Assembly: GCA_016125285.1 (NCBI GenBank)
Contig: WGMA01000041.1
Coordinates: forward strand, 1-64,000
Direction of reading: 5' to 3'
Source: Phycisphaera sp.
GTDB lineage: Bacteria > Planctomycetota > Phycisphaerae > Phycisphaerales > Zrk34
Length of the DNA stretch: 64,000 nt
Shown here: one piece after another, positions 8,614 to 16,274 of the stretch
Layout of the letters: every line of letters begins with the position of its first letter
Numbering within the stretch: the first letter of the stretch is position 1
Notes under the pieces: model-generated
The model's input: only the letters and a program-made list of their open reading frames with translations
Database searches by the model: none
Told to the model about the DNA's origin: nothing
Program-made: the position numbers and the translations under genes

Positions 8614-10521
8614 TCAGTTCGACGCCGGCGTCGCGCCCGCGGCGGGCTTGAGCAGCTTGCCCTTCGCGTGGATCTGGCGGCTCTTGAAGTGCATCGAGCC
8701 GTCGTAGATGTACAACGCGTTGATCGACGGGCCGAACGCGTCCTCGAAGACCTTCGGGTTCGGCATCATGCGGATGTCGATCACCTGCGCGACGCGTCCC
8801 GCGGCCTCGTCCGGCAGGAACGCCAGCATCTCGACGAGGCCCGACAGCACGCTCGCCACGTCGGTGAACCCGGTGTACACCGCGTCCGGCGGCAGACCCG
8901 CCAGCGCCTTCTTGAGGTCCGGGCGATCCCACAGCCCGCCGTTCGGTTCCTCCCAGCGGTCGATCACGCGGTTCATCAGTTCCGTCGAGCCGGTCGACAT
9001 CAGCGCGTAGCCGCCCTTCATCGTGTAGCTCAGCGCCCCGCGGTTGCCGTCGCGCCCCATCTTGCGCGTGTTGATCGTCGTGCCGTTGTGCGTGACCGGC
9101 TCCCACTTGCCTTCCTGCCGCGGGTCGGCGTCGATCATGCCCATCAGCGCGTCCTCGAAGCCCGCGGGGTTCTCGACCTTGATCACCCACATGTCGTCCA
9201 TCTTGTCGACGGACTCTTTGCGGCCGGGCTCGGGCGTCTGGAAGTCACGCATGTGCACGACGTGCGAGCCGAAGTTCGAGAGGATGTCCTGGTCGAGGTT
9301 GACGCCGCCCTTGGCGCCCGCGGTGGCGATCTGCTGGTTCATCATCGCCGCGGCGAGCGGGTTGGCCTCGCCGACGATGTTCTTGAGGCTCGACCAGCCG
9401 CGCGAGATGCCGAAGGTCGACGCCTCGGCCTGCGCCACGTCCGGCGGGATCCACGCCGGCAGTGTCACCGGCTTGTCGCCGAACGCGCCGACGATCAGCT
9501 CCATCAGCCCCTTGACCTCGTCGAAGTAGAACCCCGCGTCGAGGTCCGTGTAGTCCTCGTGGATGAACAGCCCGGCGTAAGCGCCGCGCGTGCGCTCCAA
9601 CGCCAGCGCCTTGACCGTCGAGTGCAGCGTGGCCAGCGCGGGGCTGTCCTTGCCGGCCGAGAGCTGGATGCGCGACTCCAGCGTGTTGACCACCGTGTGC
9701 ACGATCTGCTCGAGGTCGAGGTACATCGCCATGTCGGCCTTGGCGATGCGGACGCGCACGCCCTTGTAGTTCTTCGTGTCGTCGAGCGTCGGCTTGTCCT
9801 TCAGCGACTCGTCGCCGCGCACGCGGTCGATGGTCTCGGCGAGGCGCTCGACGGGGTCGGCGTAGACCATCCAGTTGTTGACCATCGCCCAGCCGAGCGT
9901 GTGCTTCAGGCCGTCTGTGCCGGTGCGGTCCATGAGGTGCATGGTGATGCCGCTGTGCTCTTCGGTGCGGGTCTCGAGCTTCACGTCGATCGGCGCGTCC
10001 TCGCGGGCGCGGTCGAGTCCCCACTTCATGATCTGCTCGACCTTGGCGCCGTCCGTGCCGACGTCCATGATCGCGACGAATCGCGGCCGACGCTTCTCGC
10101 GGATCGCACGCTGCGACAGGTTGGCGTCGGCGTCCTCCGGAGCGGGCGGACGCAGCAGGGCGATCGCCATCTGCCCCTTCGGCAGTTCGATCAGTTCCTC
10201 GGGCTTGAGGCCCAGCTCGCGGAACTGCGGGCTGTTGAACACCTCGGCCTCGAGCGTGCGTCGACCGGGCGCGGTGAATCGTTCGATCTGCGGATCGTCC
10301 CAGATCTGCGCCAGCGGGTGCTTCTTCCAGTTCTCACGCAGGGCCGGCACGTCGCGGCACATCACTACGAACAGCGTGTCCTCCGGCAGCAGACGCGTGA
10401 TGGGGGTCCGCTTGGTTTCCTCGGCGTGAGCGGTCGAGGTGGTCGCGAGCGTGGCGAGGATCGCGGCGAAGGTCAGGCACGCGGCCCAGGCCACGCCGCC
10501 CCGGTGACGGTCGATTCGCAT
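8614..10521 (-). CDS. Secreted hypothetical protein (DUF3352-like layout)
   Basis: This 635-residue exported protein starts at an ATG with AAGGAG six bases upstream. An ATG at 10527 sits directly against that site, so it is less likely. A signal peptide (basic start, then AACLTFAAILATLATT, cleavage after AHA) is followed by a long soluble region with no cysteine-rich or catalytic motif. Repeated blocks built around a hydrophobic strand, such as LFVVMCRDVPAL and AVYTGFTDVASVL, resemble DUF3352-type periplasmic proteins in which a protein monitors or scores a quantity. That resemblance is only suggestive. It stands alone, convergent with the GTPase gene and divergent from the ankyrin gene. Confidence 0.7.
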   Translation of the reverse strand: MRIDRHRGGVAWAACLTFAAILATLATTSTAHAEETKRTPITRLLPEDTLFVVMCRDVPALRENWKKHPLAQIWDDPQIERFTAPGRRTLEAEVFNSPQFRELGLKPEELIELPKGQMAIALLRPPAPEDADANLSQRAIREKRRPRFVAIMDVGTDGAKVEQIMKWGLDRAREDAPIDVKLETRTEEHSGITMHLMDRTGTDGLKHTLGWAMVNNWMVYADPVERLAETIDRVRGDESLKDKPTLDDTKNYKGVRVRIAKADMAMYLDLEQIVHTVVNTLESRIQLSAGKDSPALATLHSTVKALALERTRGAYAGLFIHEDYTDLDAGFYFDEVKGLMELIVGAFGDKPVTLPAWIPPDVAQAEASTFGISRGWSSLKNIVGEANPLAAAMMNQQIATAGAKGGVNLDQDILSNFGSHVVHMRDFQTPEPGRKESVDKMDDMWVIKVENPAGFEDALMGMIDADPRQEGKWEPVTHNGTTINTRKMGRDGNRGALSYTMKGGYALMSTGSTELMNRVIDRWEEPNGGLWDRPDLKKALAGLPPDAVYTGFTDVASVLSGLVEMLAFLPDEAAGRVAQVIDIRMMPNPKVFEDAFGPSINALYIYDGSMHFKSRQIHAKGKLLKPAAGATPASN

Positions 10522-10708
10522 GTCCATCTCCTTGTCAGTCGGCCCCATACGGCGCGCACCCTGTGACCGCGACCGCCGGGACATCACCGTACTTACCACC
10601 GGCGGGGTCGGGTGGTTGCAGCGCCGCTCGCGTTTGGGGCTGCGGGTTGACACGGCACGGCTCGGGGCCTGAAACTAAGGGTCGCGTCCCGCGGTTCCGG
10701 AGGTTTGA

Positions 10709-13700
10709 ATGGCAGATCGGCCGACCGAAGTGATCTGTTGCAGCAACTGCCAGGCACGCTTTCGTGTGCCCGTGGCGGACTATGCGCAGCGCGGCATGTG
10801 TAAGAAGTGCGGGGCGTCGATCGAGATACCCGCTACACCGGCGGCGCCACCCGCGGACCCGCCGCAGGGCGGTGTGGCGCAGGGCTACACGCCGCTCGAT
10901 CTGTCGGCGGACCTCGCCTCCGACGCCAGCGCGTACGGCATGCCCGGCGACATGACCGCCGCGGCGCCGATGGCGTTGCCGCCGCTTCCGACGGCCGATT
11001 CGCACGATCAAACCGAACCCGCTGGTTTTGCGGATCCCGGCCGGCCTGCCGGACCGCCTCCGCTGCCGACGTCGGCGGGGGCTGCGTCGTCACCGATGTC
11101 GGCGTATACGCCACCGCCACCGCCGCCACCGCCCACGTCACCGACCGCGCCCAAGCCGGGCATCTTTGACATCGAGCCCACGCCGGACGAGCCGCGCACG
11201 CTGGCTACACCACCGCTACCAGCCAGCTCTCCGCCGCCTCTCGTCGACCCGCCCGCGCCGCCCGCGTCGGTAACGCCGCCGCGCGCCCGACCGATCGACG
11301 AGCGCCCTGCGGCTCGTAGCGAGACCCCCGCGCCCGCGCCACCCAGGCGACCCGTGTGGCTCATCGCCGGGTCGATCGCAGCGATCGTCGGCGTGTGCGT
11401 GGCCGTGTGGTTCGCGTTGAACCGCGAGCCGCAGCTCACGTTCAAGCCCCCACGGGGATCGGGCCGCGACACGCTGAGCGTCAACGGCGTGTCGTTCGTC
11501 GCGTTCAACAAGAGCACGCATCGCGCCGACCTCGAGATTAGCCAGACACGCCTGACCAAGCTGAACGACCCGCTGTTCGAGATCAAGGCCAAACCTTATC
11601 GCTGGGTGTTCGTCTGGCAGGGCACCGGTCCGGTGCACGCGTCCGAGCTTCGGCCGCCGGGCCAGATCGTGGACCCCCACCTGATGTGGGTGCGTCAGAG
11701 TCACGGCGAACACGTGAGTCGCGGCGAACGGCAGCCGGCCGGGGCGTGGCGGCACGTGGCGGTGGTCGCGGCGCGTGACCCCGACGTGCCGATCTACGTC
11801 GCCGTCGTGTCGCATCCGGTCGACGACGCGACCGAAGGCGACGCGGTGCTCTTTCTGCGCGACGCGATCCGATACCCCGACGCGGTCCAGAACGCGCGCC
11901 CGGTCATGGCGCTGATGCGGGCGTGCTATCCGCGTGTCGAGAAGGGCTGGGTCGACTACGTGCGACACGTGCTGTCACTCTCCGACGAGACGATCGCGGC
12001 ACGCTATAGCTCCTATGTCGACAGCCGGCTGGAGAAACTCGTCGTTTCGCAGGCGCAGGCGATACGCACCGAAGCGGCGGCGACGCTTGCGCTCCTCAGC
12101 GATTTCAGCGACACCCAAGCGCTCTTCAAACTGCGCGAGGACGGGCTACAGCGCGACGAGGCGTGTGATCTGATCCACGCGGGCGTGATCGGCCGGCGGC
12201 TTGACGCGGACGTGGCGACGCGGCTGGAGAGCCTTGCGAAGTCGGAGCCGCGGCTGCGCATCGTGCTGTCCGAGGTGCACGCCTTTGCAACGTTGGAGAT
12301 GTTGGCGCAGGGGCGCGACGATCTGCCCGACACGGACGTCCGCACGGCCAGATTCTGGTTCGACAGGCAGTGCCATGACGCGCCGTGGGTACGGCGCCTT
12401 GCCGATCGATTTGCGCAGACGCTTGCGACGTTGCCCAATGACTCGCCGTCGTTGCGTACCGCCGTGGAGGTCGTCGGCGCACGCGATTATCCGCGTGCTC
12501 TGGCGCAGGTCTTCACGCGGACTAAGGCGTTGAATGGCAAGCCGATGCCGGGGCCCGTCGCCGATGCGTGGGAGGCGATCTTGTCGCTCGACCGCGACGT
12601 CGACCGCGCAGGTGACGCGGATCTGCAAGCCGAACGCGGTAAAGAAATCGAGCGATGGAAGTCGACCCTGCTTGAGTTGTACAAACTCGAACTGCTCGGG
12701 GATGAGCGTTCCGGACCGGCGGAACGCCTGGGTGCGCAGTGGAAGTTGCAGCGCGATCTGATGCGGGCGTATGACGCGGCGCAACGCCAACGCAGTGCGG
12801 CGCAAGCGCGAGAGCGAGCCGCGAAGCTTGCCGCATCGCGCGCCGCATTGGAAGAGGCCAAGCGGCGCGACATCGAGAGGGCACGCAGCGCAACGACGTC
12901 ACGCAAGGCCACTACGCCCACCGTCGATGCGCCGCCGACACTCGGTGACGAATGGCTGGACGGCTACAAGCGGCTGCTCGCCGCGATTGACGCGGGCGAC
13001 ACTCGGGGCTTTCGCCGCCTGCTCGCGAGTGCCGACTGTGCCCAGGATCTCAACGCGTCGGACCACACACACCCGCGTCTGCTTGCGTGCGCGATCACTC
13101 GCGGCAACATCGACATGGTCCGTACGCTGCTCGACTCGGGCGCGTCGGTCGAAGACTTGAGCGTCTGTCGCGCCGCGGCGATGGCGGTGAATCGCGGGGG
13201 CAGAGAACTCGTCGAGTTGCTGGTTCGCGCGGGTGTGCCCGCGTACCTGTCGCCGGACAACGCCGACGCGATGAAGACAAGCGACACGATGATCGGCCAG
13301 GCGCTGGTGAATGAGCGCTACGACATCGCCGAGTTCCTCCTTGGTCACATCGTCGACTTGCACTATGACCATGGCCGCCTGTTCAACGACATGGTCTGTC
13401 TGGCAGGCAAGCAAGGCAACGAAACACGCATCAAATGGCTGTTGGATCACGGCGCCGACATCGAACTTCCCCTGCGGTATACGCCGCTGGGAAATGCGAT
13501 TCGGCAACCGTGCGGGCCCGGCGTGACGGCGCTGTTGAAGTTCGGAGCCCGGACCGATTCTGTGCACCCCAACGGGCTGAGCGCGCTGGAACTCGCCGTG
13601 ATGACCGATTACTGGGTGCTGGTTCCCTACCTGATGCAGCACGGCGCCCGGTACGACGGCCAACCGATGCTGCCGGACCTGACGGCGCGGGACCCCGACG

Positions 13701-13933
13701 GCGATCCGTCGCATCTGGGACCGGACGCAGAGGGATTGCTCGGCATCGCCCGACTGGCTGTACGCTGCAACAGTCGGCAGGTGTTGAGTTGGGTTATCAA
13801 GCAAAGGATTGACTTGACGGTGAAACAGGGACCGCACCAGCGGACGCTGTTGCACTACGCCGCTCTGCCACCGATCGACGCGGTGCGGACCATGCCGGGA
13901 CGTGAAAACCGTGGGCCGATTAAGATCGATTGA
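10709..13933 (+). CDS. Zinc-ribbon / transmembrane / ankyrin-repeat protein, interrupted by an in-frame TGA
   Basis: The product has 1074 residues up to the TGA at 13931. The N-terminus is a CxxC...CxxC zinc ribbon of MJ0042 type (ICCSNC and MCKKCG, residues 9-35). A long Pro/Ala-rich linker follows, then one transmembrane helix (about residues 215-236), a large uncharacterised envelope region with a Lys/Arg/Ala coiled coil near 690-735, and ankyrin repeats from about residue 750 (for example NIDMVRTLLDSGAS and ETRIKWLLDHGADI). The start has GGAGG five bases upstream. The last ankyrin repeats continue in the same frame beyond the TGA for 58 codons, so the gene may be truncated by a recent nonsense change. 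Zinc binding and ankyrin-mediated protein contacts are family inferences. Confidence 0.8.
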   Translation: MADRPTEVICCSNCQARFRVPVADYAQRGMCKKCGASIEIPATPAAPPADPPQGGVAQGYTPLDLSADLASDASAYGMPGDMTAAAPMALPPLPTADSHDQTEPAGFADPGRPAGPPPLPTSAGAASSPMSAYTPPPPPPPPTSPTAPKPGIFDIEPTPDEPRTLATPPLPASSPPPLVDPPAPPASVTPPRARPIDERPAARSETPAPAPPRRPVWLIAGSIAAIVGVCVAVWFALNREPQLTFKPPRGSGRDTLSVNGVSFVAFNKSTHRADLEISQTRLTKLNDPLFEIKAKPYRWVFVWQGTGPVHASELRPPGQIVDPHLMWVRQSHGEHVSRGERQPAGAWRHVAVVAARDPDVPIYVAVVSHPVDDATEGDAVLFLRDAIRYPDAVQNARPVMALMRACYPRVEKGWVDYVRHVLSLSDETIAARYSSYVDSRLEKLVVSQAQAIRTEAAATLALLSDFSDTQALFKLREDGLQRDEACDLIHAGVIGRRLDADVATRLESLAKSEPRLRIVLSEVHAFATLEMLAQGRDDLPDTDVRTARFWFDRQCHDAPWVRRLADRFAQTLATLPNDSPSLRTAVEVVGARDYPRALAQVFTRTKALNGKPMPGPVADAWEAILSLDRDVDRAGDADLQAERGKEIERWKSTLLELYKLELLGDERSGPAERLGAQWKLQRDLMRAYDAAQRQRSAAQARERAAKLAASRAALEEAKRRDIERARSATTSRKATTPTVDAPPTLGDEWLDGYKRLLAAIDAGDTRGFRRLLASADCAQDLNASDHTHPRLLACAITRGNIDMVRTLLDSGASVEDLSVCRAAAMAVNRGGRELVELLVRAGVPAYLSPDNADAMKTSDTMIGQALVNERYDIAEFLLGHIVDLHYDHGRLFNDMVCLAGKQGNETRIKWLLDHGADIELPLRYTPLGNAIRQPCGPGVTALLKFGARTDSVHPNGLSALELAVMTDYWVLVPYLMQHGARYDGQPMLPDLTARDPDGDPSHLGPDAEGLLGIARLAVRCNSRQVLSWVIKQRIDLTVKQGPHQRTLLHYAALPPIDAVRTMPGRENRGPIKID

Positions 13934-14110
13934 GGTGGCGCCGACAGCCCCACGGCCATTCGTCGAGCGAATATTGAACGGCTTCTGCAGTCGGGCCTTT
14001 CCAATAATCAGGCCGACGCGAATGGCGAGACTCCGGCGGACCTTGCTCGCAAGCTAGAACAGCCGCGCGAGATCGTCGAGGCGCTTTCGATCAAGCCGGA
14101 CGGAAATTGA
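13934..14110 (+). pseudogene. In-frame ankyrin tail beyond the TGA
   Basis: Directly after the TGA at 13931-13933 the same frame continues with GGADSPTAIRRANIERLLQSG, then NGETPADLARKL, and ends at TGA 14108-14110. This is a complete ankyrin repeat. Restoring an Arg codon (CGA to TGA is a single transition) would give one continuous protein of 1133 residues. I see no recoding hairpin. Confidence 0.65.
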
Positions 14111-14139
14111 CTCGTGTGTCGGCTGATGTCGGACGTCGA

Positions 14140-14448
14140 CTAGACGCCGTCGTCGACCGAGTCGAAGATCAGCACGCGGTTCCAGCACTTCTCACACTCT
14201 TCGCGGAACTTGTCGTGGATGGGGTGCACCTGGTAAGCATCGTGACCGGCCTTGTCGTCGAAGGCGGCGATCAGCGTGTAGCTGTGCGAGCGTTCGATGA
14301 TGGGGCGGTCGGTGTCGGCCGGGACGCCGAGGAAGCCCTTCTTGACCGTGGGGCAGGTCAGCAGCGAGCGTGCGCCGTCGAGGAACTGCCGCTTGTCGTC
14401 GTCGCTGAGGTCGGGTTTGAGCCAGAAGTGTACAGAATGAACAAACAT
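14140..14448 (-). CDS. Dabb (stress-responsive alpha/beta-barrel) family protein
   Basis: This small 102-residue cytoplasmic protein has the ferredoxin-like Dabb fold, which forms dimers. The opening strand VHSVHFWLKPDLS, the middle SHSYTLIAAFDD strand and the HDAYQVHPIHDKF helix match the family pattern (FxLKP near the start, YxxHPxHxxF near the end). GGAG lies eight bases before the ATG at 14448. The frame is open slightly further upstream, but without a ribosome site. Members are often encoded as stand-alone genes of uncertain function. Nothing in the neighbourhood adds to that. Confidence 0.85.
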   Translation of the reverse strand: MFVHSVHFWLKPDLSDDDKRQFLDGARSLLTCPTVKKGFLGVPADTDRPIIERSHSYTLIAAFDDKAGHDAYQVHPIHDKFREECEKCWNRVLIFDSVDDGV

Positions 14449-14673
14449 GTCGAGGCTCCAGTTGTCTGAATATTGGCGAGGTTGGGCCACCTATTTACCA
14501 TTTGCACCGGGGCTTGCCAAACGGCCCCGCCGACAATGAAGGGCTGCGAGAGGCAACATAAAACCCGGAATTGAATCCAAGGTTTGCGTCAAATGGATCG
14601 ATTGGCCAGGCGGTCTGGCCGTACAGTAAGTGTCTACAAATGTGTGGTTTACAAAAAAATATCGCCATTGCCC

Positions 14674-14701
14674 TTGCAATCTGCTAACAGTTGGGCATAA
14701 T
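14674..14701 (+). promoter_or_regulatory. Promoter of a possible short RNA or attenuated leader
   Basis: TTGCAA at 14674-14679 is followed by 16 bases and CATAAT at 14696-14701. Predicted initiation near 14708 is only about 10 bases before the terminator stem, so the product would be roughly 55 nt. Confidence 0.45.
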
Positions 14702-14718
14702 AATTTCACCCCCGGAAC

Positions 14719-14763
14719 GCGGCGGGTCGTCTGGAAATCTTCCTGCGGCCCGCCGCTGTTTTT
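14719..14763 (+). terminator. Rho-independent terminator
   Basis: GCGGCGGG at 14719-14726 pairs with CCCGCCGC at 14749-14756 (8 GC-only pairs) around a 22-base loop. It is followed by TGTTTTTAT. Confidence 0.7.
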
Positions 14764-14802
14764 ATAGCCTTCCTACGATTCGTCTCGCACGCCGAAAAAT
14801 GC

Positions 14803-14831
14803 TTGGGTTCGCGCATCGCAGTCGATATTAT
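14803..14831 (+). promoter_or_regulatory. Likely promoter of the prepilin gene
   Basis: TTGGGT at 14803-14808 is followed by 17 bases and TATTAT at 14826-14831. This predicts a start near 14838 and a leader of about 50 bases before the ATG at 14888. Confidence 0.45.
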
Positions 14832-14887
14832 GGCTCTGGGCACAATCCTCTCCCAAACACGCTACCTCTGGAGCACAGGTAATCCAC

Positions 14888-15721
14888 ATGGCAAAGGGCG
14901 CACGACGTGCTGGCTTTACGCTGATCGAGCTGCTGGTGGTGGTTTCCATCATCGCGCTGCTGATCGCTATCCTGCTTCCCTCACTCAAGAACGCTCGCGA
15001 GTCCGCGAAGGCGACGGTGTGCCTCGCGCAGTTGCACGAGCTTGGTCACACGGTCCACATGTACGCCAACGAGTACAACGGCCGCATGTTTCCCTATTTC
15101 AAGAAGGGCGGCGTGAGTTCGGGCGGGCTGACCTACGCCAATTTCTGGATGACGCTGCTGGAGAAGTACCACGGCTACGAAGACGCGGTGCGTGTCTGTC
15201 CGTCGGCGCCGGTCAACCCGGAGGGGCGATGGAACTACACCACGGGCGCGCCGGACTCGACCTCGGTGTGGGGTTCCGTGAACGCGGCCTGGGGCAAGGA
15301 GACCGGAGCCGGTGGATTCCTGGGCAAGCACGTCGGCAGCTACACGTGGAACGCGTGGATGCACGGCGGTCGCAATTATGACATCAGCTTGTCGCCGTTG
15401 ACCAACGGCATCGATGACCACCGTCACTGGAAGCAACTGAGCTCGATCAAGGCCGCGTACGAGGTGCCGATGTTCGCTGACGGCGTCTGGGTGGATACGT
15501 GGTTCCAGAACCGCTCGGGTTCGTGGAGCGCGGTGCCGCCGACACTTCAGGGATGGAACTCCGCGGCGGGCCGCGTGTGCATCGACCGACACAAGATGGC
15601 GATCAACATCGCCTTCGCCGACGGCGGCGGCCGGCGCGTGGACCTGCAGGACCTGTGGCGTCAGCGCTGGAACACCGAATCGGAGCCGATGGATCCGCCG
15701 ACGCCTCTGCCGGCGGAGTAG
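14888..15721 (+). CDS. Type II secretion/type IV pilus-like prepilin (H-X9-DG-like)
   Basis: The protein has 277 residues. After a short basic leader (MAKGARRAG) comes the class III signal FTLIELLVVVSII, then a hydrophobic helix to about residue 33. A prepilin peptidase would cut after Gly and methylate the new Phe, and the Glu five residues on is the conserved assembly residue. The remainder is a pseudopilin-like domain with aromatic-rich segments. It ends with AFADGGGRRVDLQDLW, close to the C-terminal FxDGxV motif of the large planctomycete prepilin families. It stands alone, without pilus assembly genes. It would be inserted in the inner membrane with its globular domain outside. Confidence 0.85.
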   Translation: MAKGARRAGFTLIELLVVVSIIALLIAILLPSLKNARESAKATVCLAQLHELGHTVHMYANEYNGRMFPYFKKGGVSSGGLTYANFWMTLLEKYHGYEDAVRVCPSAPVNPEGRWNYTTGAPDSTSVWGSVNAAWGKETGAGGFLGKHVGSYTWNAWMHGGRNYDISLSPLTNGIDDHRHWKQLSSIKAAYEVPMFADGVWVDTWFQNRSGSWSAVPPTLQGWNSAAGRVCIDRHKMAINIAFADGGGRRVDLQDLWRQRWNTESEPMDPPTPLPAE

Positions 15722-15769
15722 CGCGACGCGTCGACGAATCCTGCGCCCCGGGTAGATAGCAATAAAATG

Positions 15770-15973
15770 CCCCGGGCCGCGGACTACTCGAGGCTAACTC
15801 ACTCGACCGCAACCCGGGGGTCTCGGGGTCTCTTGGATGCGTATAAAAAACTCCGGCCGCGAACTACTCGGGGCACATACACCCGACCGCGGCGCGGGGT
15901 CTTGGGGTCAAAAACCTGAGCCGTAGATTACGGGGCGAACTCACCCACTACGGCCCAGGCGTCTCGGGGTCTC
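15770..15973 (-). repeat. Three tandem covarying bulged hairpins (candidate structured RNA)
   Basis: Three units (15770-15819, 15851-15899, 15915-15959) share one architecture but little stem sequence. The outer stems are CCCCGGG/CCCGGGG, CTCCG/CGGGG and CCTG/CAGG. The middle stems are GCGG/CCGC, GCCGCG/CGCGGC and GCCGTAG/CTACGGC. A one-sided bulge reads ACTAC, AACTAC or ATTAC. The inner stems are TCGAG/CTCGA, TCGGG/CCCGA and GGG/CCC. The 9-base loops are GCTAACTCA, GCACATACA and GCGAACTCA. Each unit is followed on plus by a near-identical GTCTCGGGGTCTC-type motif. Read on minus, each hairpin ends in a T-tract (TTTT, TTTTTT, TTTTT), like a series of terminators, which is why minus is given. 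Pairing is kept while sequence changes, which supports selection on structure. Confidence 0.7.
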
Positions 15974-16274
15974 ATTTTGCGGGATGACCGACTGGCCAAA
16001 CGGCCAGCCGTGATCCTTCTCCACTCTCTGCGACACTCATCTCTCCCGCTGTACTCATTTCTCACCAGCGTGAACTTATGTTAGCAGCGCGTTTACTTGA
16101 GTACATGGGTTGAACTCCCCCATTTGATCTGTGGATATACGTAATCGGCGGTCGGGGCTGAAGGCGACCGACAGGCCGGGCGCACGCTGTTTGGACACGT
16201 GGGTCATCCCGGTTATTCTGGCCGACCCGTTGAACGTGTTTTGCCGCATTACCTCGAAGAATTCGCGTGATTTT
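15974..16274. other. Remainder of the prepilin-DUF1015 intergenic region
   Basis: No gene is seen. One further small hairpin is present, CTGGCC/GGCCAG at 15992-16007 with a 4-base loop. The rest holds no promoter that I can defend on either strand, although both the hairpin array (minus) and the DUF1015 gene (plus) would need one here. Confidence 0.5.

Larger units (their letters stand above)
14449..14887. other. 439-base intergenic region with two promoters and a terminator
   Basis: No convincing gene is present. The left part (14449-14640) is featureless apart from being the leader side of the Dabb gene. An A/T-rich stretch is at 14650-14662. The right part holds a promoter at 14674-14701, an intrinsic terminator at 14719-14763 and a second promoter at 14803-14831 that faces the prepilin gene. 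Confidence 0.6.

Noticed and set aside
13931-13990. Selenocysteine insertion at the in-frame TGA
   Set aside because: No SECIS-like hairpin follows within the first 40 bases. Only a 4-bp GTGG/CCAC stem is seen, and a CGA-to-TGA change explains the stop more simply.
14491-14709. Small reading frame upstream of the Dabb gene on minus
   Set aside because: There is no ribosome site, the codon usage is unlike the neighbours, and it lies in the A/T-rich promoter region.
15770-15959. CRISPR array
   Set aside because: The units differ in stem sequence, spacing is unequal (80 and 62 bases), there are no unique spacers between identical repeats, and no cas genes are in the window.
15770-15959. Integron attC sites or a type III toxin-antitoxin RNA array
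   Set aside because: There are no GTTRRRY/RYYYAAC core pairs and no integrase. There is also no toxin gene beside the array, as the neighbours are a prepilin and a DUF1015 protein.
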